Shown here: positions 38,200 to 49,307 of the stretch, piece after piece
Numbering within the stretch: the stretch's first letter is position 1
How the letters are laid out: each line of letters opens with the position of its first letter
From: Pseudobdellovibrionaceae bacterium
GTDB lineage: Bacteria > Bdellovibrionota > Bdellovibrionia > Bdellovibrionales > UBA1609
Assembly: GCA_947444305.1 (NCBI GenBank)
Contig: CANEZP010000021.1
Location: forward strand, 1-56,342
Direction of reading: 5' to 3'
DNA: 56,342 nucleotides
The notes under the pieces: generated by a model
The model's input: the letters and a program-made list of their open reading frames with translations, nothing else
The model's database searches: none
What the model was told of the DNA's origin: nothing
Program-made: the position numbers and the translations under genes

Positions 38200-39748
38200 A
38201 ATGGTAGTTCCCTAATTCATCCAGCCAGTATTCCCCACGGAAGGGCCAGTATTCGTAACCGTTTTGGATATAGAAATCGCGCTGATTGGTATCGTCCACT
38301 TGTTGATCCGGGAGTTCTTTGCCCGCGATCTTCTTCTTCAAGGTTTCTTTGCGGCCGTTCAACATCTCGTAGCGCGCAAAACCTTCCTGCTCGATCAAAT
38401 CCAAAAGCTCCTCTTTGATCGTCAGCAAGTGATTGCGAACGATCTTGCCGGCTTTTTGTTTGGCTTTGACTAACCGGGTGGCCAAAACTTTTTTGGAGTA
38501 CAGGCCGACGGCCGAGCTGCCCCAACCACCGGGAACCGCGTTGATGCGGCGGCGCTCTTCGAGCAAGCGGCGGATGTACTGGAACACGCTCTGGAAGTCG
38601 GATTCACGCGTAATCTTTTGCGCAACGATGTAAGGGATCGGCAAACTCATCTTCGAAGGATCACCGTTCTTCTTCGAGATCTTCATCATGTCGTTCATCA
38701 TGGTGAAGTATTTTTCGGGCTGATTGACGGAATCGAGCGTCTTATCGATCTGCTTGTAAACGGGCTTGTAGATATGGCTGAACAAATTGAGCGTTTTGTC
38801 CATCTCGTCGTACTTACAGATGTAGAGATAGACGATCGAACGCAACAACAGCGACTCGGGCATGTAATGGTCTTCGTAAAAGGACGAGTGCAGCGTATGG
38901 AAGTTACTCAAAGAGGAACGAAATCTTCCGGACCGCAACATCGCCCAGCTCGATTCGAAAATCGTATCGTGCCAGAACTCGGTATCGCGCGGAATTTCGC
39001 GGTAAGCCTCGATCGCGGGGTCCCAGGCTTTCTTTTGGTAAAGCACGCGCGCTTTACCCATCATGCCGGCCACTTTCGTTTTGTCGGTGATCGGCGCGTT
39101 GGCGCGCGATTGGATCAAAGTTTCGAAGGTAGCGAGTGCGCGATCGAGCTGATTGGACTCGGCATAGGCTAACGCTTCGTTGTACTTCGCGTTGTTATAA
39201 AGATTATGCCCTCGCGCGACGCGATCAAACGAGCGCGCGGCGTTCTCAAAATCTTTATTCCGCATTTGGAATTCACCGATGCGGTAGTGGAGCATATCAC
39301 GGTGCGCACGCGGGAATTCATCGACGTTCACGCGCGAGATGGCGTAGTTCAATAAGGTGTCGTCGCCCAACGAATCGGCCGCCAGCGAGAGCTTTTCAAG
39401 CGATTGCTTGATGTACTTGTTGTTGCCCTCTTTTACCACGCCGATGAACTGAAAGGCCGAAACCTGGTTCAATTTCATCTGGTGCAAGGTCATGCCCAAG
39501 ATGTACTTGATCTGCATGCGCTTATCACGGAAGCGCGGTGAATAGCTGAGTTGGAACAAACGCTGCGAAGCTTCGGCGTAACGTCCGGCCTTCGCGAGCG
39601 TCAGTGCGTCCGCTAAATCGCGCTCTGTACCGGTCGGCAGTGCCGTGCGTGAGCGCGGGACTTTCGAAGCGTTTCCGGCGCGGCGTTTTTCGGCGGCGTT
39701 GGCGGGCAAAAGCGAAATAACTAATAGTGCTAAGATTATGCTTCTCAT
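38174..39748 (-). CDS. exported TPR-repeat protein (GltE-like), 524 aa
   Basis: A signal peptide (cleavage after NAA, ~residue 19; no lipobox) precedes TPR-like repeats through ~residue 300 (ALTLAKAGRYAEASQRLFQL, HYRIGEFQMRNKDFENAARSFDRVA, YNEALAYAESNQLDRALATFETLI, KARVLYQKKAWDPAIEAYREI). The C-terminal region is helical (~300-490), ending with an aromatic segment (YEYWPFRGEYWLDELGNYHY). It is probably periplasmic. Size and place match GltE of the gliding machine, which however is a lipoprotein. The start overlaps the beta-barrel stop by 4 nt. Confidence 0.78.
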   Translation of the reverse strand: MRSIILALLVISLLPANAAEKRRAGNASKVPRSRTALPTGTERDLADALTLAKAGRYAEASQRLFQLSYSPRFRDKRMQIKYILGMTLHQMKLNQVSAFQFIGVVKEGNNKYIKQSLEKLSLAADSLGDDTLLNYAISRVNVDEFPRAHRDMLHYRIGEFQMRNKDFENAARSFDRVARGHNLYNNAKYNEALAYAESNQLDRALATFETLIQSRANAPITDKTKVAGMMGKARVLYQKKAWDPAIEAYREIPRDTEFWHDTIFESSWAMLRSGRFRSSLSNFHTLHSSFYEDHYMPESLLLRSIVYLYICKYDEMDKTLNLFSHIYKPVYKQIDKTLDSVNQPEKYFTMMNDMMKISKKNGDPSKMSLPIPYIVAQKITRESDFQSVFQYIRRLLEERRRINAVPGGWGSSAVGLYSKKVLATRLVKAKQKAGKIVRNHLLTIKEELLDLIEQEGFARYEMLNGRKETLKKKIAGKELPDQQVDDTNQRDFYIQNGYEYWPFRGEYWLDELGNYHYVGTQSCN

Positions 39749-40581
39749 CGGTAAGTCGCCTCGGGGAAGAAGAAGCTCATGCCAATTCCCAGGAAGAGAT
39801 CGTTTTGATTGAGGGTCTCTTTTTGGTTTTTAGCGTTCGTCGCGGTTGCTTGGTATACGTTCCAATAAAGATCCCAGCGGAAGGCAACGGCCTTGCTCCA
39901 GGCAAAGACTTGGCTTGTTCCTACGTGGAGAGTGGGCACGCTTTCGTCTTCGGTCGTCTGAGTTAATCCGCCACCCACGTTGAAATTAAGATCGAAGGGC
40001 ACGATGGTTTTATTTAGCCACGTGATCTTGCCGTAAATCGGATTCCATTTGAAGGCGAGAATGTAAAAACCTTTCGAGGTAATTACGTTGTCGGTCGTGA
40101 TGCCCGTACAAGCCGCGCAGCCCGGGCGACTTTCAAGATCGTCGGTCACTTGTCGCGTGGTCGTCGTCGCGAAAGCGGCGATGGCCTCGAGCGCGTAACG
40201 TTCGCGCAGGTAGTAGGCCATGCGTGCGCTAACGCCGATCGCGTTGAAGAACGGGTTGTTCAAATTGGTGAAGGCGCCGACCGACGCTTCGAAGCGCTGA
40301 GTCTTCGGTAAAAAGCGCCGCTGGATAACGGCGACGTCCGAGAACGGTGCGAGATTGGCCAGATCCGAAAGGTTCTGCGCTTCTTTCTCCGCCGGTTTTG
40401 CTTCCTTCACGACGGGAGACTTCGGTTTCACAACCTTCGTGTCTTCTTTATCGTAAAGCTCTTCTACGTCTTTTTCGGCAGAAGGCGCTGCTCCTGAATC
40501 TTCAAGATCACCTTGCGCCATCGCGAGTTGCGAAAAGCAAAGATGAAGCGCCAACAATGCCACTGAGAGATGTTGTAACAA
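39745..40581 (-). CDS. predicted outer-membrane beta-barrel protein (GltA/B-like), 278 aa
   Basis: A signal peptide (cleavage after AMA, ~residue 22) and a charged D/E/K/P periplasmic linker (~23-80) precede a domain of alternating amphipathic strands with Gly/aromatic ends: FEASVGAFTNLNNPFFNAIGVSARMAYYL, FDLNFNVGGGLTQT and the C-terminal NDLFLGIGMSFFF. It looks like an 8-stranded barrel. It resembles the following 251-aa protein in plan, so the two may be paralogues. The start is TTG 40581 with GGGG upstream. The role as outer-membrane end of the TolQR/TonB machine is inferred. Confidence 0.75.
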   Translation of the reverse strand: MLQHLSVALLALHLCFSQLAMAQGDLEDSGAAPSAEKDVEELYDKEDTKVVKPKSPVVKEAKPAEKEAQNLSDLANLAPFSDVAVIQRRFLPKTQRFEASVGAFTNLNNPFFNAIGVSARMAYYLRERYALEAIAAFATTTTRQVTDDLESRPGCAACTGITTDNVITSKGFYILAFKWNPIYGKITWLNKTIVPFDLNFNVGGGLTQTTEDESVPTLHVGTSQVFAWSKAVAFRWDLYWNVYQATATNAKNQKETLNQNDLFLGIGMSFFFPEATYR

Positions 40582-40724
40582 GCACTACCCCAAGTTGATG
40601 TATCCCGTTAACAGGATACAAAGAACACTAATCAAATTGAATATATATAAAGGTAATCTGGACCACGACCTGGTCGAGTCCACCGTGCGCGATGGAGCTC
40701 GAGCTCGAAAAGTGGGCATCGGAA

Positions 40725-41480
40725 TTACAAAAGGAAGACGAGCGCGAGCCCGATTTGGCCATTGTAGAAAATGCGATCTTCGAACGCGGTGCCGGACGGA
40801 TTGTCCGTCGGACCTAAGCGTTGCGTGGGCGGATTGGGCCCTTGGAAAATCAACCAGCGAAGATCGGCGCGAATTCCGAAGTTCTTCGTGATGAAGAAAT
40901 TTTGCCCGACGCCTAAGTTCACGCCGACGGTGCTCACGCTATCCATATTAATGTAGCCGAGGCCGGCGAGCGCGAATAAATTCAGATTCATTACCGTTTG
41001 CTTCGAAACCGAGATCTTACCGTAGTACGCGATGAACTGATAATTTGCGAACACCGCCCAAACAGGGTGCGGCGCCTTCGAAGCATCAAACGACGGGAAA
41101 GCGTTTGGTGGCGTGGGATTCCCGGCTTTCAACTGCGTGCCGTAATCGCTCAAACCGTCCATCCAAAACAAACCCTGAACGTTGATGGCGCTCGTATCGC
41201 TAAGATTGTACGTGCCCATTCCGCTGAACATATAGTCACTGTAATAGGGCTCGTTCATTTCGAGACCGCCGCCGAGCGCCAATTCGAAACGTTTTTCGGT
41301 GATGACGTTGCGATTTAAAACCGCACGTTGTTTATCGAAGACCGGTAGCGTAGATTCACGCGCGAGTTCTTCCTCGGGAAATTCAATATCATCGGCACTT
41401 GCGGCTTGGCTTAGGGTCAGGCCAAAACCCGACACGAACAAAGCCAAAGACAATACGAGAAGATTTTTTGAAGTACCCAT
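40725..41480 (-). CDS. predicted outer-membrane beta-barrel protein (GltA/B-like), 251 aa
   Basis: A signal peptide (~residues 1-29) is followed by a short acidic linker and a beta-barrel-like domain with FELALGGGLEMNEPYYSDYMFSG, NLNLFALAGLGYINMD, GVNLGVGQNFFITKNFGIRADLRW and a terminal FYNGQIGLALVFLL typical of barrels. It shares the RxVLNRNVITEKRFELALG entry with the other barrel gene's RRFLPKTQRFEASVG. It is the first gene of the cluster; 157 bp upstream and 143 bp downstream hold no other gene. The downstream gap has GGAC...GTCC and GTATCC...GGATAC palindromes and a GAGCTCGAGCTC palindrome. Confidence 0.75.
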   Translation of the reverse strand: MGTSKNLLVLSLALFVSGFGLTLSQAASADDIEFPEEELARESTLPVFDKQRAVLNRNVITEKRFELALGGGLEMNEPYYSDYMFSGMGTYNLSDTSAINVQGLFWMDGLSDYGTQLKAGNPTPPNAFPSFDASKAPHPVWAVFANYQFIAYYGKISVSKQTVMNLNLFALAGLGYINMDSVSTVGVNLGVGQNFFITKNFGIRADLRWLIFQGPNPPTQRLGPTDNPSGTAFEDRIFYNGQIGLALVFLL

Positions 41481-41637
41481 GCTGATTAAATTCTCCGGAT
41501 GTCATCAATGGCCGGGAGCTTCCCGCCGGCTGCGATTCATTTAATCTTAGGGGCATTCGAATTTTTTTTGTATCAAGTAAGGAATCATTCAGGTCTTTAG
41601 TCAGACTGGACCCAAGCTCAACAAAAATTATGTTTCG

Positions 41638-43164
41638 TTAGATTTGGCCGCAGCTCAACGCCGCGAGCGCAACCGCCGCTTGATGATCGAGGTAACCAAG
41701 TCTTCTTTGGATGATGGCTTCGCTTAAAAGGATGCTTTGGTCTTTGCGTAAACATTTTCGTAACTCTGCAACTTGCAACGGTCGGCTTTCTTGCGCGCGT
41801 GCCTGATCAACGAGCTGAAGCGACGAAACTAAATTTTCCTCGCGCACGAACCGCCGCTCGGTGGCTTGGGCGCCTAAGGTCGATGGAACGTTCAGGTTCG
41901 GCAGGATGCCGTTGCGATGCACACTTTCGCCCGAAGGCCGCAGGTAGCGGCTTACCGTTTTTGTGATCGTTAAGTTCGGGTAACCCTCTAGGTTGTTAAC
42001 AAATTGCGTAGTGCCTTTGCCGTAACTTCGCTCGCCGATGATCCACGCCCGCGCGTAATCCTGCAGTGCCGCGGCGGCGATTTCGGAAGCACTCGCCGAC
42101 TTCGCGTTCATCAGAACAACGAGCGGCAAATTCGCGAACGGCGCGGCGGCGGCCCGTCTTAGAGAATCATCGGGCCAATGCGCGGGCTCGAAATCGAGTG
42201 CTTTAGGAAACGGCAGGTTAAGGTGCTCACGCGTGACGATCAATCGCTGCGCGGTGAATAGCCGAACGACGCATTCACTCTCATCGACCAGGCCACCGCG
42301 ATTATGCCGCAAATCCAAAATGACCCCGGCAAGCGGTTCGGAACTTAACGCTTGCGAAGCCGTAATCCTCTTTCGCAAAAAATCGCAAGTACCCCGGTGA
42401 AAGCTGCGCAAACGCACCTGCAAATATCTACTTCGGTCACGGATGAACTCGGCGGCCGGGTTTTCGGGTACGACGATGGGCGCAACTTTGAGCGTGAGCG
42501 CGGTTCGCTGACCTTTTCGCTCGACGATAAGTTTCAAGCTTTCGCCCGGAGTACCGTTCAACCTCGGTAACGCCGAATGGGCTTTGCTCAGGGTATCGAG
42601 TGATTCCCCGTTGATGGAAACAATTCTGTCATGCACTTGGATGCCCGCTAAGGCGGCCGGTGAATCCGGGAAGATCCGGAAGACAAAAAGACCGGCGGCA
42701 TTAGCGTCACCCTCGATGCCCGTACCGTAGTAGGTGTTGTTGTCGCCGTTGATTCTAGAACGTAAAAAAAGCTTGGGATTGAGTTGCGCATAGGGATCGA
42801 AGGTTTTGATTTGCGCGTTGATCATGCTGCCGATAATCCACTCGACGGGCTGGCCGTTTTGCTTCTGCAGAATGAAGTCGAGCGCGCTTTCGAAGCCGTA
42901 GGCTTGCGGGTAGGCGGTCGCTTTCAACTTGGTTATCGCGCTCTCACCCGACAGATCTCGGAGTTCTGCACCTTTGAGAACGGCCGCCCGGCAAGCGTCG
43001 AAATACTTTTCACCGCCCGCGCAGTCTTTGTCGTTGATCACGCTCTTGAGCAACTTCACGTCCGCGCCTGAATCTTTCCAAAACTCGGTTTCGAGCTCGG
43101 GCTTGAGACTGCCGCCCGCAAGCGGGACTGTGATAAAAAGAAAGATCAGCAAAAACGTGCGCAT
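41638..43164 (-). CDS. S41 family C-terminal processing peptidase with PDZ domain
   Basis: This 508-aa exported serine protease has a signal peptide (~1-17), a helical N-terminal region, a PDZ domain (~145-230: GTGIEGDANAAGLFVFRIFPDSPAALAGIQVHDRIVSING) and an S41 core with VILDLRHNRGGLVDES, SASASEIAAAALQDY and GKGTTQ. The Ser/Lys dyad is Ser358/Lys383, with the same 25-residue spacing as in E. coli Prc. Four cysteines are spread through the N-terminal and middle region. It stands alone on the minus strand after kdsD. It may trim periplasmic or outer-membrane proteins; targets are unknown. Confidence 0.92.
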   Translation of the reverse strand: MRTFLLIFLFITVPLAGGSLKPELETEFWKDSGADVKLLKSVINDKDCAGGEKYFDACRAAVLKGAELRDLSGESAITKLKATAYPQAYGFESALDFILQKQNGQPVEWIIGSMINAQIKTFDPYAQLNPKLFLRSRINGDNNTYYGTGIEGDANAAGLFVFRIFPDSPAALAGIQVHDRIVSINGESLDTLSKAHSALPRLNGTPGESLKLIVERKGQRTALTLKVAPIVVPENPAAEFIRDRSRYLQVRLRSFHRGTCDFLRKRITASQALSSEPLAGVILDLRHNRGGLVDESECVVRLFTAQRLIVTREHLNLPFPKALDFEPAHWPDDSLRRAAAAPFANLPLVVLMNAKSASASEIAAAALQDYARAWIIGERSYGKGTTQFVNNLEGYPNLTITKTVSRYLRPSGESVHRNGILPNLNVPSTLGAQATERRFVREENLVSSLQLVDQARAQESRPLQVAELRKCLRKDQSILLSEAIIQRRLGYLDHQAAVALAALSCGQI

Positions 43165-43260
43165 GGCGGATGAGCTAATGCAGAGCGGATGCCGTTTTGA
43201 GCGGAAACCTGGTGCTTTTCGGGGGTTTAAAGTGCCGTTTCAGGGCGCTTCCGCGCGGGC

Positions 43261-43281
43261 CGGGGCCCTACGGCGGCCCCG
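43261..43281 (-). terminator. GC-rich hairpin after kdsD
   Basis: CGGGGCC and GGCCCCG pair as a perfect 7-bp stem with a 7-nt loop, 6 bp beyond the kdsD stop. There is no U-run on the minus strand, so termination is uncertain. The 122-bp gap to the S41 protease gene holds nothing else clear. Confidence 0.35.
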
Positions 43282-43286
43282 TTTGG

Positions 43287-44300
43287 CTAGCGGATCCCGG
43301 CGTTCAGCAGGTCTTGAAAGTGAATCAAGCCCACGGGCCGGTTGGGGTTTTCGGCTTGGCGGTCGATCGCGAAGAGCCTATCGATTTTAAACTGCTGCAT
43401 GAGAAAAGCGGCTTTCTCGGCCAGTTCGTTACAATCGATCGTCTTCGGATTTTTCGACATGACGTCCGCCGCTTTCTCGTTGAGCGGATTGGTCGACTTC
43501 TCTAACCGGCGGCGAATATCCCCGTCGGTGATGATCCCGATCAAACCTTGTTTGTCGTCGGTCACGCCGGCCACGCCGCGCACGTCCTTCGACGTCATCA
43601 AAGAGATCACGCGCTTCATATCTTCCTGCAGGCCGACGATCGGCAACGCATCGCCCGAATGCATGACGTCTTTCACGCGCAACGTAAGGCGTTTGCCGAG
43701 CGCACCACCCGGATGGAACTCGGCGAAATCTTCTTTGCGGAATCCACGGCGCTTCAACACGGCCATCGCCAAAGCATCGGCTAACGCGAGACTGGCGGTG
43801 GAACTAGAAGTGGGAGCGAGACGCAACGGGCAGGCCTCTTCTTTCACGGCGATGTCGAGCACGACGGTCGCGGCCTTCGCCAACGAAGATTCGTTGCGAC
43901 CCGTAAAGGCGATGAGCGGAACGTTCTTGCGGGCGATGAATGAGAGGAGCGGGCCCATCTCGGGCGCTTCACCGCCGTAAGAAAAAGCGATGAGTAAATC
44001 GGTACGTTCGATCACGCCCATATCCCCGTGCGAACTCTCGGCGGGATGTAGGTAAAGCGAAGGCGTGCCGGTAGAAGATAAAGTCGACGCCATTTTGCGT
44101 GCGATCTGACCCGATTTGCCGATGCCGGTGACGATCACTTTGCCTTTGCACTCGAGCATCATCGCGACCGCTTTTTGGAACGTGCCGTTGAGCCGGCCGG
44201 CGATATCAAGAATACTTTGCGCTTCAATTTGCAAAACGCGGCGGCCTTCATCGAGGTCACCCTCGGGGCCGTCGCTCACGCGGTTCAGTTCTGGTGACAT
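43287..44300 (-). CDS. kdsD: arabinose-5-phosphate isomerase (KdsD/KpsF/GutQ family)
   Basis: KdsD converts ribulose 5-phosphate to arabinose 5-phosphate, the first step of Kdo synthesis. The 337-aa protein has a SIS sugar-isomerase domain (~45-185: GIGKSGQIARKMASTLSSTGTPSLYLHPAESSHGDMG) and two CBS domains (~215-335). It follows pyrG with no gap and lies in engB-kdsB-pyrG-kdsD, so the Kdo activation genes are together. GutQ and KpsF are the same activity; the context favours KdsD. Confidence 0.95.
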   Translation of the reverse strand: MSPELNRVSDGPEGDLDEGRRVLQIEAQSILDIAGRLNGTFQKAVAMMLECKGKVIVTGIGKSGQIARKMASTLSSTGTPSLYLHPAESSHGDMGVIERTDLLIAFSYGGEAPEMGPLLSFIARKNVPLIAFTGRNESSLAKAATVVLDIAVKEEACPLRLAPTSSSTASLALADALAMAVLKRRGFRKEDFAEFHPGGALGKRLTLRVKDVMHSGDALPIVGLQEDMKRVISLMTSKDVRGVAGVTDDKQGLIGIITDGDIRRRLEKSTNPLNEKAADVMSKNPKTIDCNELAEKAAFLMQQFKIDRLFAIDRQAENPNRPVGLIHFQDLLNAGIR

Positions 44301-46799
<2,499 letters not shown>

Positions 46800-46803
<4 letters not shown>

Positions 46804-47378
46804 TTCGCCCATTCCATAAACAAAAGATTCTTGATGTCGTCGATGCCCGTTTTCTTAAGCGAGCTCGTCGCGAACACCGGCACGTTCGGCAGCAGCTTCT
46901 GGAAATCTTTTTGCCGCTGAAGAATTTTCGAACGCGCGAGTTTATCGGTTTTGTTTAGAACGAGTGCCCAGCGCGTGCCGTTGTGATCAAACCAATCCTG
47001 CAGCAGCTTTTCTTCGTTAGCCCATTCCCGGCGGATGTCCATGATGACGACGACGCCTTTCAGCGTTTCACGCTCGGACAGGTAGGTTTCGATCATCAAT
47101 TTCCAGCTGTCCACTTCGGTCCGGTCGCCCGTCGCGAACCCGTAACCCGGCATGTCCACCATGTAAACTTTGTCATCCACGTCGAAGAACTGCAGCAAAC
47201 GCGTTTTGCCGGGCGTACCGCTCACCTTCGCGATCTTGCAATTGGTGAGAGAATTGAGGAAAGACGATTTCCCGGCGTTCGAACGGCCTACAATGGCGAC
47301 TTCAGGCTTGTAAGGATACGGATAATCCTTCGCCACCTTCGCGCTTTTCATAAAGTTAACTTTCATAGCGCGCATCAT
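46800..47378 (-). CDS. engB: ribosome-biogenesis GTP-binding protein YsxC/YihA (EngB)
   Basis: EngB is an essential GTPase of 50S assembly. The 192-aa protein has G1 GRSNAGKS, G3 DMPGYGFA and G4 NKTDK, with the family-typical VNFMKSAKVAKDYP start. Three in-frame ATGs (47378, 47375, 47366) are possible; GGA six bases before the first favours it slightly. It is the first gene of the kdsB-pyrG-kdsD run and divergent from the FHA activator gene. Confidence 0.95.
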
Positions 47379-47383
47379 AGTCT

Positions 47384-47418
47384 GTCCGGCCGAAAAGATT
47401 AAGTCCGAAATGCCGGAC
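47384..47418. promoter_or_regulatory. inverted repeat GTCCGGC...GCCGGAC, candidate activator site
   Basis: GTCCGGC (47384-47390) and GCCGGAC (47412-47418) form a perfect 7-bp inverted repeat with 21 bp between, and a further GTCCG lies at 47403-47407. It sits in the 146-bp divergent gap between engB and the FHA-sigma-54 activator. About 40 bp downstream is a poor sigma-54-like site, GGCAC-N5-TTGT (47461-47474). The layout fits an upstream activating sequence for autoregulation; this is inferred. Confidence 0.4.
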
Positions 47419-47524
47419 GTGGTTTATGCCGTGGGAGCGAAAAGGAGCGCCCGCCGCGGCGGCACTGATGTTGTAAATGTGACTTTTCAGAGAACTCAAT
47501 CCCCCTTCCCCCTCAGGAGTATGC

Positions 47525-48802
47525 ATGACCACTCGCAACCTCAGCGCCGTTCCCACGAGCGATATCGGCTTTTTGACCTGGAAAGACTCCGTTCGCGTCC
47601 ACCAGGTTGAACTCGGCGAATTCCTCACCATCGGGCGCGACTGTGAGAACCACGTTGTGATCGGTTGTGATTTTGCCTCAAGCCGCCACACCCGCATCGA
47701 GCGCAAATCGACCGGGTTCCTTCTGCGCGACCTGCGCAGCCGCAACGGCACCTATCTCAACGGCGCGCGCATCATCGAAGCGCTCCTGTCCGACGGTGAT
47801 CGCATCCGGGTCGGCCAGACGGAAATGAATTTTAGCTGGCAACGGGCCGAGAACGTGGCGACCGAAATGACCAGCAAAAATTTGGTTTGGGCGGCTCAAC
47901 TCGCGCGATTGCCTAATATTTCCCAATCGCAATTTCCCGTTCTGCTCACCGGGCCCTCGGGCACGGGAAAAGACCTTTTGGCGCAAGCCGTTCACCGCCT
48001 CAGCGCCCGCCGGGACGGTCCTTTCGTTAGCGTCAACTGCAGTGCCTTGTCCGATTCGTTAGTCGAAAGTGAATTGTTCGGGCACGTGAAAGGCTCGTTC
48101 ACCGGCGCCACCGATAACCGCAAGGGCGCATTCGAAGCCGCGCGCGGCGGAACCTTATTTCTAGATGAGATCGGCGATCTTCCCCTCGGGCTTCAACCTA
48201 AACTTTTGCGCGCGCTCGAAAACTCGCAGATCCGCCCGGTCGGCAGCGATCGCGCGGTCGAGACCGACGTGCGCATCATCGCGGCGACGCACCACGATTT
48301 AAAAAAGCTCGTTTTTGAAGAACGCTTCCGCGCGGATTTATTTTTCCGTTTGCACGTGGTGCAAATGCAAACGCCCGCTTTAAAAGAACGTAAAGAAGAC
48401 TTCGAAGACTTGCTGTACACGTTCGCGCGCACCATGCGCGTGCGCTTCTCGTTCGGCGCGATTCAATATTTAAAGTCTCACGATTGGCCGGGCAATATCC
48501 GCGAGTTGAAAAACGTCGTGGCCCGCGCAAAAGCCTTCTGGGGTAGCGAAGAGATCACCGAAACCATCGCGGCGCAGTTGATTGACCGATTACCCGATGC
48601 CGATCAACCGGTGACCGCCGGGCCGTTCAAACCCAGCCGCTCCGTCATCAAGGAGATCGAGCTTGAGATGATCAAAAGCCGTTTGATCGCGAATCACGGC
48701 AACCAGCGTAAAACCGCGGTGGATTTAGGGATGGCGAAGTCGACACTGCATGATCGCATCAAAGGCTACGGAATCGACGTTGGTCAGTTGGTGGGTGAGT
48801 AA
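47525..48802 (+). CDS. FHA-domain sigma-54-dependent transcriptional activator
   Basis: This 425-aa enhancer-binding protein has an N-terminal FHA domain (~30-105: [35 protein letters not shown]) in place of a receiver domain, so its signal is probably phosphothreonine from a Ser/Thr kinase. The AAA+ domain has Walker A GPSGTGKD (143-150), the sigma-54 contact loop GSFTGA (190-195; usual form GAFTGA) and Walker B LFLDEIGD (211-218). A Fis-type HTH ends the protein ([21 protein letters not shown]). AGGAG five bases upstream supports ATG 47525. Its targets are not known; inverted repeats flank the gene. Confidence 0.94.
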   Translation: MTTRNLSAVPTSDIGFLTWKDSVRVHQVELGEFLTIGRDCENHVVIGCDFASSRHTRIERKSTGFLLRDLRSRNGTYLNGARIIEALLSDGDRIRVGQTEMNFSWQRAENVATEMTSKNLVWAAQLARLPNISQSQFPVLLTGPSGTGKDLLAQAVHRLSARRDGPFVSVNCSALSDSLVESELFGHVKGSFTGATDNRKGAFEAARGGTLFLDEIGDLPLGLQPKLLRALENSQIRPVGSDRAVETDVRIIAATHHDLKKLVFEERFRADLFFRLHVVQMQTPALKERKEDFEDLLYTFARTMRVRFSFGAIQYLKSHDWPGNIRELKNVVARAKAFWGSEEITETIAAQLIDRLPDADQPVTAGPFKPSRSVIKEIELEMIKSRLIANHGNQRKTAVDLGMAKSTLHDRIKGYGIDVGQLVGE

Positions 48803-48807
48803 TCGGG

Positions 48808-48858
48808 AGGTCCGTGCTGGTATGACCCGACCCTGTAGTCAGAAATATTTGCGGACCT
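48808..48858. promoter_or_regulatory. inverted repeat AGGTCCG...CGGACCT after the activator gene
   Basis: AGGTCCG (48808-48814) and CGGACCT (48852-48858) form a perfect 7-bp inverted repeat with a 37-bp loop, followed by TTTTCC. It shares the GTCCG half-site with the repeat upstream of the activator gene. It may be a binding site for that activator in front of the exported pair, or a long-loop terminator of the activator transcript. Confidence 0.35.
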
Positions 48859-48878
48859 TTTCCTTCGAGGTCTAAAAT
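48849..48878 (+). promoter_or_regulatory. candidate promoter giving a leaderless mRNA for the gene at 48885
   Basis: TTGCGG (48849-48854), an 18-bp spacer and TAAAAT (48873-48878) end only 6 bp before the ATG at 48885. No ribosome site precedes that ATG, so a leaderless transcript is plausible. The match is weak. Confidence 0.3.
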
Positions 48879-48884
48879 AGCTGG

Positions 48885-49307
48885 ATGCTTATTAGTCTAG
48901 CCTTCTTCATTTTAATACCTACGCCCGTTTCCGCATTGAACCGCCTCTACTGCCGAGGCAATGCCCCGGTTTATGGCGTCCTAGGAAAGAAGATAGTCCG
49001 CCTGGATCAGGTCAATGGATTTTCATTTACGGAATACGAGTATGTTTCCCTGCAGGTCGGTGTGAATCCGAAAGCACCGTGGCTGACGATCGATCCTTGG
49101 GATATGCGGATGCAGATTCGTGATGGCAGCTTCAAGAAGGAGTTTCTCGTAAACTGGAGTACTGATGAAGATCTGATTTCTTTGTCGGCAAAAGGACGGA
49201 AATCGGGAGTGGAAATGAAACTTCTGTGTCAAACGCGAACCGAGTCTTCGCCTGAAAACGAATTTGAAAAACTGCGGTCGCTCAATCAATCGGCGGCGGC
49301 AAAATGA
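48885..49307 (+). CDS. unknown exported protein, 140 aa
   Basis: A signal peptide (~1-18, cleavage after VSA) precedes a small beta-rich domain (YCRGNAPVYGVLGKKIVRL through MKLLCQTRTES) with two cysteines that could bond to each other; the tail is polar. No family is recognised. Translation overlaps the next gene by 4 nt (ATGA), so the two products are probably made together and may interact. No ribosome site is seen before the ATG. Codon use is more AT-rich than in the surrounding genes, which may mean later acquisition. Confidence 0.72.
   Translation: MLISLAFFILIPTPVSALNRLYCRGNAPVYGVLGKKIVRLDQVNGFSFTEYEYVSLQVGVNPKAPWLTIDPWDMRMQIRDGSFKKEFLVNWSTDEDLISLSAKGRKSGVEMKLLCQTRTESSPENEFEKLRSLNQSAAAK

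Noticed and set aside
47460-47474. Sigma-54 promoter before the FHA activator
   Set aside because: GGCAC-N5-TTGT has the right spacing, but the nearly invariant C at -12 is T, so it is mentioned only with the inverted repeat.
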